Below, piece by piece: positions 45,668 to 53,586 of a stretch of DNA of 64,000 nt (positions within the stretch are counted from its first letter, which is position 1; every line of letters begins with the position of its first letter). Both the position numbers and the translations under genes were made by a program. The notes below the pieces were generated by a model, which was not told the origin of the DNA, did no database searches, and worked only from the letters and a program-made list of their open reading frames with translations. The stretch comes from Victivallis vadensis. Lineage in GTDB: Bacteria; Verrucomicrobiota; Lentisphaeria; Victivallales; Victivallaceae. The stretch covers positions 26,531-90,530 of the forward strand of contig NZ_QEKH01000023.1 of assembly GCF_003096415.1 (NCBI RefSeq), given 5' to 3'.

Positions 45668-47575
45668 ATGGGAATTATTTCAACAGTCGGGCGCAACAGC
45701 TTCAAAGTCAGGATGCTGCTCTGGGGAATCGGAACCGTGCTGCTGCTGGGCGCGGCGACGATGATCTATCCCTTCGGGCTGATGATCGCCGGGAGCAGCA
45801 AAACCCCGGTCGATGCGGCGGAAAACCGGCTGATCCCTTCCTTTCTGACCGACGATGAAGCCTATTACCGGAAGGTGATGGAGGCGTTTTTCAACGAGCG
45901 CGAGATTCAGTTCCGCCAGACCTATCGAATTGATGCCGATACGTTTGCGCAGCTTTCCCCGCCGGAGTCGCCATCCTCCGGGCTGGTGGCCGACTGGCTG
46001 GAGTTCCTGAGGCGGAATCCGTATCCGCCCCGCTGCTACACCCCGGCGTTCTGTTCGGTCCGGACCTCGAACCGCACCCAGCCGCTGCTGTTGCGGAAAT
46101 TCAAGCGGCAGCTGCAGGAGAAATACCGAAGCGTGGAGGCGTTGAACCGGGAGTTGCAAACCTCGTTCCGGAGCTGGGATGAGTTCTCCGTCCAGACTCC
46201 GGTGTTCGACCTCCGCACCAGCGTGCCGGAACGCAACCGGTTCCGGGCCGCCTTTGAAGCGTTTTCGGAGACGCTCCCGCCGGAACTGCGGAGCTATACC
46301 CTGCCGGAAGGATGCTACGTCAAATCCTATTTACAAATGCTGTACACCGACTCCATCGCCGCCTACAACCGGACTCACGGGACGGCTTACGCCAGTTGGG
46401 ATCAGGTGGGGCTTCCGGCCGCCTGCCCGGAGCGCGGCACCGGACCGGAACGCCGCGACTGGGAGACATTCATGCGGGAGCTCCTGAATCCGATCTGGAT
46501 CCGGCTCGCCCCGGCGGAGCTTCCGGCCTACCGGCGCTATCTGGAAGCGCGCCACGGCCGGATCGGTGCGCTGAATTCATTGTACGGCAGTAACTACCGG
46601 GAGTTCTCGGAGCTTCCGCTGCCGGAACCGGCCACGCTCGGAGGGGCGGCGCTGACCGATTACACCGAATACATTCAGGGCTGGAGTTCTCCGGCCGGCG
46701 GCATCCGGCACCGGGCGGCTTTATCGAGCCTGCAGCCGGACGGCCCGGAATTCGGCTTCCGCCGGTTCCTGCGGCGGAAGTACGGCACGCTCGAAGCATT
46801 GAACCGGCAGCTCGACACGCACTTTTCCGACTGGAGCCGGATCTGGCCGCCGCAGCGGGAGCTTCACGCCGGGCATGTGATGGCGCACAAGACCGGATAC
46901 CGCCGGGAATTCGCGGTACGCAACTTCATTGCGGTCGCCGAATCCGTCATACTGCAGGACCGGGTGATGTTCAACACCTTTCTGTACTGCGCGTTAGCGG
47001 TGCTCGGCGCGCTGATCGTGAATCCGGCGGCGGCCTATGCCCTGAGCCGTTTCCGGCCGCCCTCGACCTACAGGCTGCTGCTGTTCATGATGGTCACGAT
47101 GGCTTTCCCGCCGATGGTCACGCAGATACCGAGTTTCCTGATGCTGCGGGAGTTCGGACTGCTGAACAGCTATGCGGCGCTGATCCTGCCGGGGCTGGCC
47201 AACGGCTATTCGATCTTCCTGCTGAAGGGATTCTTCGACTCGCTGCCGAAGGAGCTTTACGAGAGCGCGATGCTTGATGGCGCGGGCGAGGTGCGGATCT
47301 TCTTTCAGTTCACGATGAGCCTGTCGAAGCCGATCCTCGCCGTCACGGCGCTGGGCGCTTTCACCGGCGCTTATGGCAACTTCATGATGGCCCTGCTGGT
47401 CTGTCAGGACCGGAAGATGTGGACGCTGATGCCGTGGCTGTACCAGCTGCAGATGAACAGCGGCCCCGGCATCGTATTCGCGTCGCTGCTGGTCGCGGCG
47501 ATCCCGACGTTCCTGGTCTTCCTATGTTGCCAGAACGTAATCATGCGCGGCATTGTAGTGCCGGTTGAAAAGTGA
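45668..47575 (+). CDS. MalG-type ABC permease with a large extracytoplasmic insert
   Basis: This is a 635-residue protein; MalG-type permeases are usually about 280. A helix at residues 14-36 is followed by about 390 residues outside the membrane, then the permease core from about 435 (MFNTFLYCALAVLGALIVNP) with the EAA loop LYESAMLDGAGEVRIFFQF. The insert holds four repeats spaced about 75 residues apart: LQEKYRSVEALNRELQTSF (near 145), LYTDSIAAYNRTHGTAYASW (near 224), LEARHGRIGALNSLYGSNY (near 291) and LRRKYGTLEALNRQLDTHF (near 366). The same YGT(L/V)EALN...SW pattern occurs in clan GH-A enzymes, including those at 20857 and 38647. The start has GAAG upstream. Confidence 0.85.
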   Translation: MGIISTVGRNSFKVRMLLWGIGTVLLLGAATMIYPFGLMIAGSSKTPVDAAENRLIPSFLTDDEAYYRKVMEAFFNEREIQFRQTYRIDADTFAQLSPPESPSSGLVADWLEFLRRNPYPPRCYTPAFCSVRTSNRTQPLLLRKFKRQLQEKYRSVEALNRELQTSFRSWDEFSVQTPVFDLRTSVPERNRFRAAFEAFSETLPPELRSYTLPEGCYVKSYLQMLYTDSIAAYNRTHGTAYASWDQVGLPAACPERGTGPERRDWETFMRELLNPIWIRLAPAELPAYRRYLEARHGRIGALNSLYGSNYREFSELPLPEPATLGGAALTDYTEYIQGWSSPAGGIRHRAALSSLQPDGPEFGFRRFLRRKYGTLEALNRQLDTHFSDWSRIWPPQRELHAGHVMAHKTGYRREFAVRNFIAVAESVILQDRVMFNTFLYCALAVLGALIVNPAAAYALSRFRPPSTYRLLLFMMVTMAFPPMVTQIPSFLMLREFGLLNSYAALILPGLANGYSIFLLKGFFDSLPKELYESAMLDGAGEVRIFFQFTMSLSKPILAVTALGAFTGAYGNFMMALLVCQDRKMWTLMPWLYQLQMNSGPGIVFASLLVAAIPTFLVFLCCQNVIMRGIVVPVEK

Positions 47576-47587
47576 GCCGTTCCCGCT

Positions 47588-48334
47588 TCAGCGCGCCATC
47601 AGCGCGAACACGCCCCACCCCAGGTATTCACGCGTGTACGTGACATGGCGCCGGGGCTCCGAAGTCAGCAGGACCCGAACCTCTTTCGCGAAATCGTCGC
47701 CGGGATTTTCCGCGAGCCAGCGGCGCATGGTGAGCCATTTGGCCGCCTCGTACCTGTCCCAGCCCTCCTGATCGGCGAGGACCATTTCCACAACATCATA
47801 ACCCAGCTCGCCGAAGGAACCGACCAGTTCCGGAAGCATCAGGAAATCGGAGATGGAACCGGCAAGGCACTCCCCGGCAACCTCCTCCGTCGGCGGCAGT
47901 TGCCGCCAGTAGGGTTCGCCGATCAGGAGGATTCCTTCAGGGAGGAGGCTCTTCGCCAGAAGTTCGATGGTGCCGGCGACTCCGCCTCCGATCCACGTGG
48001 CGCCGAGACAGGCCGCCACACCGGCCTTTTCGGCGGCGACGTAACCGGCGGCATCGCCGTGAATGAACTCTACCCGATCGTCGACTCCAAGCTCCTCTGC
48101 CCGGCGCTTCGCCTGTGCGGAGAACAGCCGGCTCATATCGACGCCGACGCCGGTAATGCCGTAATCACGCGCCCAGGTGCAGAGCATTTCCCCGGAACCG
48201 CTGCCGAGGTCGAGCACGCGGGTCCCCGGCTCCAGACGCAGCACGGCTCCGAGGGTGGCGAGCTTTTCCGGGGTGAACGGGTTATGGATGCGGTGAGCGC
48301 TTTCCGTAACAGTGAAGATGCGCGGGATGTCCAT
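47588..48334 (-). CDS. class I SAM-dependent methyltransferase
   Basis: This is a 248-residue cytoplasmic protein. The SAM-binding motif VLDLGSGSGEML is at residues 39-50, followed by GVGVDMSRLF (acidic motif II), VEFIHGDAAGY and LLPEGILLIGEPYW. The overall pattern fits UbiE/small-molecule methyltransferases. It lies 50 bp downstream of the TetR gene on the same strand, so TetR probably controls it. AAAGGAAT precedes the ATG. The substrate is unknown; modification of a toxic compound is a possibility given the TetR partner. Confidence 0.87.
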   Translation of the reverse strand: MDIPRIFTVTESAHRIHNPFTPEKLATLGAVLRLEPGTRVLDLGSGSGEMLCTWARDYGITGVGVDMSRLFSAQAKRRAEELGVDDRVEFIHGDAAGYVAAEKAGVAACLGATWIGGGVAGTIELLAKSLLPEGILLIGEPYWRQLPPTEEVAGECLAGSISDFLMLPELVGSFGELGYDVVEMVLADQEGWDRYEAAKWLTMRRWLAENPGDDFAKEVRVLLTSEPRRHVTYTREYLGWGVFALMAR

Positions 48335-48383
48335 ACAAAAAAATTCCTTTCAAGAGGCTGTGTGACTGCAGGAACACGCCGCC

Positions 48384-49007
48384 TCAGGCTGTCGCATTCC
48401 GTTCCATGAATTGTTCCAGATGTGTCGTTAAGAGCTTCGCGCTCTCCGCTTTTTCCATCTCATCCGCCGCAGCGTCCGCCAGGCTCATCAGCAGATAAAA
48501 CGGCGCATAAAATTCAACCGCGAGCAACCGGGGATCAGCTTTTTTCAAAGCCCCCTGCCCCATCAGTTCGCGGAACAGATCTTCCATATAGCTGACCGGC
48601 CCGCCGGCCAGGATTTTCTGATACAAGGCCGCCATTTCGGGATTTCCATACTGCTCCAATACCAGCATCCGGCGAAAATCACGGGCGAATTCATCCGTGG
48701 TCCAGAACCGGAACTGCGCCTCGGCGAACGCCCTGATCCTGCTGACCGCGGTATTCCGGTAAGCCTGCGGCTGTTTTTCAAACACCTCCTCCGGAACCTC
48801 ATACTTCCGGGCGCGTCCGACATCCATCCGGCACATGCGCTCCACAATGCTGTCGAATATGTCCCGTTTATTTTTATAATGCCTGTACAAAGCCCCTTTG
48901 GTGATCCCCAGCTCTCCGGCGATTGCGCTGACGGAAACCGCCTCATAGCCATATTGCGCAAACAGCCGGAGAGCAGTACGCAATATCTTTTCCTTTGTTC
49001 CGGTCAT
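48384..49007 (-). CDS. TetR family transcriptional regulator
   Basis: This is a 207-residue protein. The N-terminal TetR helix-turn-helix reads KILRTALRLFAQYGYEAVSV, then SAIAGELGITKGALYRHYKN (residues 6-47). The C-terminal ligand domain is helical. The start at 49007 is preceded by GGGGGAAG; a frame open to 49028 adds MMGGKFL without a site. Two GTAAACGATCGTTTAC-type operators in its own promoter indicate autorepression. The methyltransferase follows in the same transcript. Confidence 0.9.
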   Translation of the reverse strand: MTGTKEKILRTALRLFAQYGYEAVSVSAIAGELGITKGALYRHYKNKRDIFDSIVERMCRMDVGRARKYEVPEEVFEKQPQAYRNTAVSRIRAFAEAQFRFWTTDEFARDFRRMLVLEQYGNPEMAALYQKILAGGPVSYMEDLFRELMGQGALKKADPRLLAVEFYAPFYLLMSLADAAADEMEKAESAKLLTTHLEQFMERNATA

Positions 49008-49029
49008 CAGAAACTTCCCCCCCATCACA

Positions 49030-49080
49030 GTAAACGATCGTTTACCCGCTTAATATAGTGAACAATCGTTTACTTGTCAA
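49030..49080 (-). promoter_or_regulatory. TetR promoter with two palindromic operators
   Basis: On the minus strand TTGACA (49075-49080) and TATATT (49052-49057) have a 17-bp spacer. A near-palindrome (49058-49073) fills the spacer and a perfect 16-bp palindrome GTAAACGATCGTTTAC (49030-49045) covers the start of transcription. This is a classical TetR autoregulatory layout. Confidence 0.85.
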
Positions 49081-49191
49081 GAGAGCATGACAAATTTTCT
49101 TTAAATTTCCCGGATTGTCCGCACCTGTCCTGCTCCGGCAGATGACAAGCCGCAGAATTTCCGGCAGTCCGGCACGTGATTGCGCATCCGG

Positions 49192-50088
49192 TTATAAGAC
49201 GCCTGCAAACTTTTCCACGAGCCTTTCACGGAATACTTCGGCGGCTTTGGAGAAAACCTGATATTTCTTCCAGACGATGCAGGAGCCGGATTCCAACATC
49301 GGATTCAGAGGGCGGAAGCATAATTTGTCTCCGGCGATATTATTCCTGTGTTCCAGCGTCAGCGCGCAGCCGAGTCCCCGTTCCACCAGAAGCGAGGCGT
49401 TGTAAATCAGGTTGTGAACCGCCGCGATATTCAGTTTGTCGAGATCGTCGCCGAACCATTCGGCATAGGGATTCCGGACGGCTTTGTTGCGGAGGTCGCG
49501 CCGGGAACAGATCAGAGGGAGTTTCCGCAGATCCTCCGGCGTAACGGATTCCTTTTCCGCCAGCGGATTATCCCGGCGCATCAGCACGCCCCACGCATCT
49601 TTGACCGGCAGAGCGATGCTGTCGTAACTGGCGATATCGACCGGCTGGAGCAGAACGCCGAAGTCGAGCAGTCCGTTGTCAAGGCGCTCCATCACATCGC
49701 CGGCGACTCCGGTATACAAGTGCCAGCAGATACCGGGATAATCCTCATGAAGTTCGGAAATCGCATCTGCAACCAGATCCATCGCCTTACTCTCCCCGCC
49801 GCCGATATAGACGTCGCCGGAGACGTTTTCACCGATGGCGTTGAATTCGGCTTCCGTTTTTTGCACCAGCGCCATGATCTCCTCGGCGCGGCGGCGCAGC
49901 AGCATCCCTTCCGGCGTCAGCGTGATATGGTGGGTTTCGCGGTTCAGGAGTTTTTGCCCGAGTTCCTCCTCCAGATCCATCATCTGACGCGAAAGCGTCG
50001 GCTGGGTCACATGCAGGTAATGGGCCGCCCTGGTAAAGCTGTTCTCCCGCGCCACAGCCAGAAAATAACGTAACAGCCTGAGTTCCAT
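49192..50088 (-). CDS. LysR family transcriptional regulator
   Basis: This is a 298-residue protein, normal for the family. The helix-turn-helix is in residues 1-60 (MELRLLRYFLAVARENSFTR, then AAHYLHVTQPTLSRQMMDLE). The effector domain follows (VYIGGGESKAMDLVADAISE, LLDFGVLLQPVDIASYD, WGVLMRRDNPLAEKESVT). The start at 50088 has GGAGAAG upstream; the frame open to 50223 is promoter DNA. It is divergent from the exported redox cluster, and the same box precedes both transcription units of that cluster. Confidence 0.92.
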   Translation of the reverse strand: MELRLLRYFLAVARENSFTRAAHYLHVTQPTLSRQMMDLEEELGQKLLNRETHHITLTPEGMLLRRRAEEIMALVQKTEAEFNAIGENVSGDVYIGGGESKAMDLVADAISELHEDYPGICWHLYTGVAGDVMERLDNGLLDFGVLLQPVDIASYDSIALPVKDAWGVLMRRDNPLAEKESVTPEDLRKLPLICSRRDLRNKAVRNPYAEWFGDDLDKLNIAAVHNLIYNASLLVERGLGCALTLEHRNNIAGDKLCFRPLNPMLESGSCIVWKKYQVFSKAAEVFRERLVEKFAGVL

Positions 50089-50160
50089 ATTTTCTTCTCC
50101 TTTCGGGTTGCCATTACGATAGCATGCAATTCCATGCTTTTCAAGCATTATTTCTATAAT

Positions 50161-50198
50161 AAATAAGTATTTGCTATTTATGGCGTTTGCATTACATT
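50161..50198 (+). promoter_or_regulatory. LysR-type box and promoter of the exported redox operon
   Basis: AAATAAGTATTTGCTATTT (50161-50179) contains the LysR T-N11-A signature inside an AAATA-N9-TATTT inverted repeat. It overlaps TTGCTA (50171-50176), which with TACATT (50193-50198) forms a promoter with a 16-bp spacer. The identical 19 bases recur at 55152. Confidence 0.75.
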
Positions 50199-50266
50199 GA
50201 ATTATGGAAACAGGAATCCGCATTTACGAAATGCAGGACCGCAATCTTCAAAAGAAAGGAAACAAA

Positions 50267-50386
50267 ATGAACAAAAAGGCGGTGGCGTGCATGATGGCGA
50301 GTGCCGTGTTCTCCATGTTCGGCAGTCCGGCGGAAGCGTCAGCCGCTCCGGCGACGCCATCGCGAACTGGGTCAATGAATCCGTAA
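50267..50386 (+). pseudogene. short secreted ORF, possibly frameshifted remnant
   Basis: A good site (AAAGGAAAC) precedes an ATG that begins a clear signal peptide (MNKKAVACMMASAVFSMFGS, cleavage near ASA). The frame stops after 39 residues. A +1 shift near 50345 would continue with a natural-looking tail (GDAIANWVNESVTVSK) to a stop just before the next gene. This suggests a frameshifted small secreted protein or a leader peptide. The function is unknown. Confidence 0.35.
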
Positions 50387-50408
50387 CCGTCAGCAAGTGA
50401 GGCAAATC

Positions 50409-51455
50409 ATGAAAAAAATCGCTCTCTTTGGAACTCTTCTTTCCATCTTCTGCACCGTCAATCACCTGGAGGCAAACGACACCATGAACGCATTGAACAC
50501 GAAAGAACAGAAAATCGTCGCCATCGCCGCATATACGGCGCGCGGCGACATGCCGAATCTGAAAACAGCACTGGCGGAGGGACTCGACGCCGGGCTCACG
50601 GTCAACGAAATCAAGGAGGTGCTGACCCAGCTCTACGCCTACTGCGGATTCCCGCGCAGCCTGAACGCGCTCGGCAACTATATGGCGCTTCTCAAGGAAC
50701 GCGAGGCGAAAGGGCTCAAAGACGCACCGGGGAAACTGCCCGGCCCGCTTCCGGCGGGGAGGAGCATCGACTTCGGCGCCGCCAACCAGACAAAGCTCTG
50801 CGGCGCGCCGGTCCGGGGGGCGCTCTTCGACTTCGCCCCGGCGATCGACGAATACCTGAAAGCCCACCTGTTCGGCGACATCTTCGGGCGCGACAACCTC
50901 GACTGGAGAACCCGCGAAATCGCCACTGTCGCCGCGCTCGCCGCGATGCCGGGCGTGGAGAGCCAGTTGAACTCCCACATCGCCATCGGCAAACACAACG
51001 GCGTCACGGATGCGCAGGTCGCGGAAATTCTGGAAACGGTCAGAAGCAGCACCGTCAGCGCCTTTCCGCGCGGCGGAGAGAACACGGCATACGCAAAATA
51101 CTTCAGCGGCAAATCCTATCTCGCCCGCCTGACGAAAGACGGCCGCCTGAACGTTCCGGTCGCCAATGTCACGTTCGAACCGGGCTGCCGCAACAACTGG
51201 CACAGCCACACCGGCGGTCAAATGCTGATCGCGGTCGGCGGAGTCGGCTACTATCAGGAGCGCGGCAAGGCGGCCCGGCGTCTGATTCCCGGCGACGTGG
51301 TGGAGATTCCGCCGGAGGTCGATCACTGGCACGGAGCCGCGCCGGACAGCTGGTTCTCGCATCTGGCGATCGAATGCAACCCCGCGACCAACAAAAACAC
51401 CTGGCTGGAACCGGTCAGCGACGCCGATTACAAGGCGGCGACCTCCGGCAAATGA
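50409..51455 (+). CDS. exported carboxymuconolactone decarboxylase-like protein fused to a cupin
   Basis: This is a 348-residue protein with a signal peptide (residues 1-22, ending HLEA). Two CMD/AhpD-like helical segments follow (IAAYTARGDMPNLKTALAEG with YAYCGFPRSLNAL near 36-95; REIATVAALAAMPGVESQLN near 165-185). The C-terminus is a metal-binding cupin (NNWHSHTGGQMLIAVGGVGY, then RLIPGDVVEIPPEVDHWHGA). The family includes gamma-carboxymuconolactone decarboxylases and peroxidase-like proteins. Only a single Cys is seen in the first CMD active-site region (YCGF), so AhpD-type disulfide chemistry is doubtful. It is the first large gene of the LysR-controlled operon. Confidence 0.85.
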   Translation: MKKIALFGTLLSIFCTVNHLEANDTMNALNTKEQKIVAIAAYTARGDMPNLKTALAEGLDAGLTVNEIKEVLTQLYAYCGFPRSLNALGNYMALLKEREAKGLKDAPGKLPGPLPAGRSIDFGAANQTKLCGAPVRGALFDFAPAIDEYLKAHLFGDIFGRDNLDWRTREIATVAALAAMPGVESQLNSHIAIGKHNGVTDAQVAEILETVRSSTVSAFPRGGENTAYAKYFSGKSYLARLTKDGRLNVPVANVTFEPGCRNNWHSHTGGQMLIAVGGVGYYQERGKAARRLIPGDVVEIPPEVDHWHGAAPDSWFSHLAIECNPATNKNTWLEPVSDADYKAATSGK

Positions 51456-51470
51456 ACAGGAGGCGGCGGG

Positions 51471-51911
51471 ATGAAGCATCTTCCGATGGGATGGCTCCTG
51501 CCGGCGGCGGTTCTGTTTGGATTCACAATGTCGGGAACCGCCGCCCACACCACTGAAAAAGAGGCAAACATGAAGAGCGGAAAAACAGCGAAAGTGACGG
51601 CGGAAAGCATTGTACGGCTGTCCAGAATCACCGTCGATCCGGAGCGTCTTGCGGAATATCTCGTGTTTGCGACTGAATGCGGGAGACGGTCCATGGCGGA
51701 GGAACCGGGCGTACTGATGATGTATTCGATGCAGGACAAGGCGCATCCTGAACAGATCACCATTCTGGAAATTTATGCGGACTCCGCCGCTTACGAGCGT
51801 CACATCAAAACCCCGCACTTTCAGAAATACAAACAAGGGACGCTGGCCATGGTCCGGAAACTGGAACTGCTGGATCAGACGCCTCTGGTCCCGGAAATGA
51901 AAATGAAGTGA
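51471..51911 (+). CDS. exported antibiotic biosynthesis monooxygenase (ABM) domain protein
   Basis: This is a 146-residue protein with a signal peptide (about residues 1-26) and an ABM/YgiN-type ferredoxin-like domain: VRLSRITVDPERLAEYLVFA, EEPGVLMMYSMQDKAHPEQI, TILEIYADSAAYERHIKTPH. Members oxidise quinols or small aromatic compounds without cofactor, or act as simple binding proteins. A strong AGGAGG precedes the ATG, 15 bp after the previous stop. Export outside the cytoplasm is unusual for this family. Confidence 0.87.
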   Translation: MKHLPMGWLLPAAVLFGFTMSGTAAHTTEKEANMKSGKTAKVTAESIVRLSRITVDPERLAEYLVFATECGRRSMAEEPGVLMMYSMQDKAHPEQITILEIYADSAAYERHIKTPHFQKYKQGTLAMVRKLELLDQTPLVPEMKMK

Positions 51912-51915
51912 CAAT

Positions 51916-52578
51916 ATGAACCGGCGCGAATTTCTCAAAACATCCCTGATGGTAACGGCGGCGGCCGCCGGAACCGCGTTTCTCGGCGGCTCCCTGCTGA
52001 CCGCGGCATCGGCGCAAAATTCCAACACTGGAGTAAGAAACGGCAAAATGAAAATACTGGTCATCACGGGCAGCCCCCGGAAAAACGGCAATTCCAACAC
52101 CCTCGCGGAACACTTCATCAAAGGAGCGCAGGAGGCCGGACACGAAGTCGTCCGTTTCGATGCGGCGTTCAAAGAGGTGCATCCCTGCATCGGCTGCAAC
52201 CGCTGCGGCATGAACGGCCCATGCGTATTCAAGGATGATTTTGAATTCGTCCGCAAACATATTGTCGATGCGGATCTGGTGGCTTTTGCGACGCCGATGT
52301 ACTATTTCGGCATCTCGGCGCAGATCAAGACGGTGATCGACCGTTTCTATGCAGTCAACGGGCGGATTCACGTTCCGAAGAAAGCGGTGCTGATGATGAC
52401 GTATGCGGACAACTCCAGAAAGAAGGAAAGCGCGATCATCAGCCATTACGAAGTGCTGCTGGACTATCTCGGCTGGAGCGATGCCGGACAGATCATCGCT
52501 CCGGGCGTCTGGCCGGTCGGCGCGATCAATCACACGGACTTCCCGGAACAGGCATACCGGCTCGGAAAGAACGTATAA
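51916..52578 (+). CDS. Tat-exported flavodoxin/NADPH-dependent FMN reductase family protein
   Basis: This is a 220-residue protein. The N-terminus M-N-R-R-E-F-L-K-T is a twin-arginine signal, followed by a hydrophobic stretch. The FMN-binding loop reads ITGSPRKNGNSNTL. CIGCNRCGMNGPCVF resembles the Cys-rich segment of iron-sulfur flavoproteins, and FATPMYYFGISAQIKTVIDR completes the family pattern. Export as a folded, cofactor-loaded protein explains the Tat signal. It is 4 bp after the ABM gene, in the LysR-controlled operon. Confidence 0.88.
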   Translation: MNRREFLKTSLMVTAAAAGTAFLGGSLLTAASAQNSNTGVRNGKMKILVITGSPRKNGNSNTLAEHFIKGAQEAGHEVVRFDAAFKEVHPCIGCNRCGMNGPCVFKDDFEFVRKHIVDADLVAFATPMYYFGISAQIKTVIDRFYAVNGRIHVPKKAVLMMTYADNSRKKESAIISHYEVLLDYLGWSDAGQIIAPGVWPVGAINHTDFPEQAYRLGKNV

Positions 52579-52589
52579 GGAAAAAATTC

Positions 52590-53567
52590 ATGGACAGACG
52601 CGATTTTATCAAGACGCTCGGCATCGCGGGCGGCGCAATGCTGTTGGCCGGAACGGCCGGCGCGGCAGCGGCCAAGACGACGGCGCCCCGGAAAAACAGC
52701 GGGATCGATCCGCTGCTGTCCGGAGTCTGCGACATTCACATACACTGTTCGCCGGACACCCGGCCGCGCTGCATCGATGAATTCACGCTGGCGGAACAGG
52801 CGAAGCAGGCCGGCTACCGGGCGGTCATGTACAAGTCGAACGACTGGAGCAGTCACGACCGCGCTTACCTGATCCGGCAGGCGCTCCCGGATTTTGAAGT
52901 ATTCGGAAGCCTCTGCATGAACCGCGTTCACGGAGACAGAGTCAATGCGTATGCGGCGGAACAGGCGGTCAAGACCTCCGGCAGGCTCTGCCGCTGCATC
53001 TGGATGCCGACCCTCTCCGCAGCTTATCAGCATCAATGCGACAAACTCCCGGGGCCGGGAATCCCGGTGCTTGACCCGCAGGGCAAAGTCCTGCCGGAAG
53101 TCATCCGGGTCATGGAGATCTGCGCCGAAGCGGATATCATCTTCGCTTCGGGACACAGTTCGCCGCAAGAGAGCCTGAGCCTGGCGAAAAAAGCGCGGGA
53201 GGTCGGTGTGAAGAAATTCGTCGTCACCCACGTCAACTCGCTGATCTGGAAGATGACGCCGGACCAGATCAAACAGGCGGTCGACTTCGGAGCTTTTGTG
53301 GAGTACTGCTATCTGCCCCGTCTCTGGGGCCCCGGCACCGGCAACCCGCAGTTCGAGCGCCAGAGCCGCGAGGAGTTTCTCAACTATGTAAAAACTGTGC
53401 CGGAACGCAGTTTCATCACCACGGATCTGGGACAGCAGGGCAATCCGAATCCGATCGACGGAATGCGGCAGTGCGTCCGCGAACTGATTGAAGCGGGAAT
53501 CCCGCAAAAAACGATCGACCTGATGGTGCGAGACAATCCGGCGCATCTGATCGGGCTGACTGCATAA
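52590..53567 (+). CDS. Tat-exported DUF6282-like amidohydrolase-type protein
   Basis: This is a 325-residue protein. It starts M-D-R-R-D-F-I-K-T, a twin-arginine signal with AxA-type cleavage near AGAAAA. The mature part begins with CDIHIHCSPD, an HxH metal-binding motif of amidohydrolase/PHP barrels; further His in FASGHSSPQE and FVVTHVNSL and Asp in FITTDLG fit metal ligands. The match is to the DUF6282 group; the reaction is unknown. It lies 11 bp after the flavoprotein gene. Confidence 0.78.
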   Translation: MDRRDFIKTLGIAGGAMLLAGTAGAAAAKTTAPRKNSGIDPLLSGVCDIHIHCSPDTRPRCIDEFTLAEQAKQAGYRAVMYKSNDWSSHDRAYLIRQALPDFEVFGSLCMNRVHGDRVNAYAAEQAVKTSGRLCRCIWMPTLSAAYQHQCDKLPGPGIPVLDPQGKVLPEVIRVMEICAEADIIFASGHSSPQESLSLAKKAREVGVKKFVVTHVNSLIWKMTPDQIKQAVDFGAFVEYCYLPRLWGPGTGNPQFERQSREEFLNYVKTVPERSFITTDLGQQGNPNPIDGMRQCVRELIEAGIPQKTIDLMVRDNPAHLIGLTA

Positions 53568-53586
53568 GAAACGTGGAGGAAACACC

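Noticed and set aside
50202..52256. 684-residue open frame on the minus strand
   Set aside because: Antisense to three recognised genes of the LysR-controlled operon.
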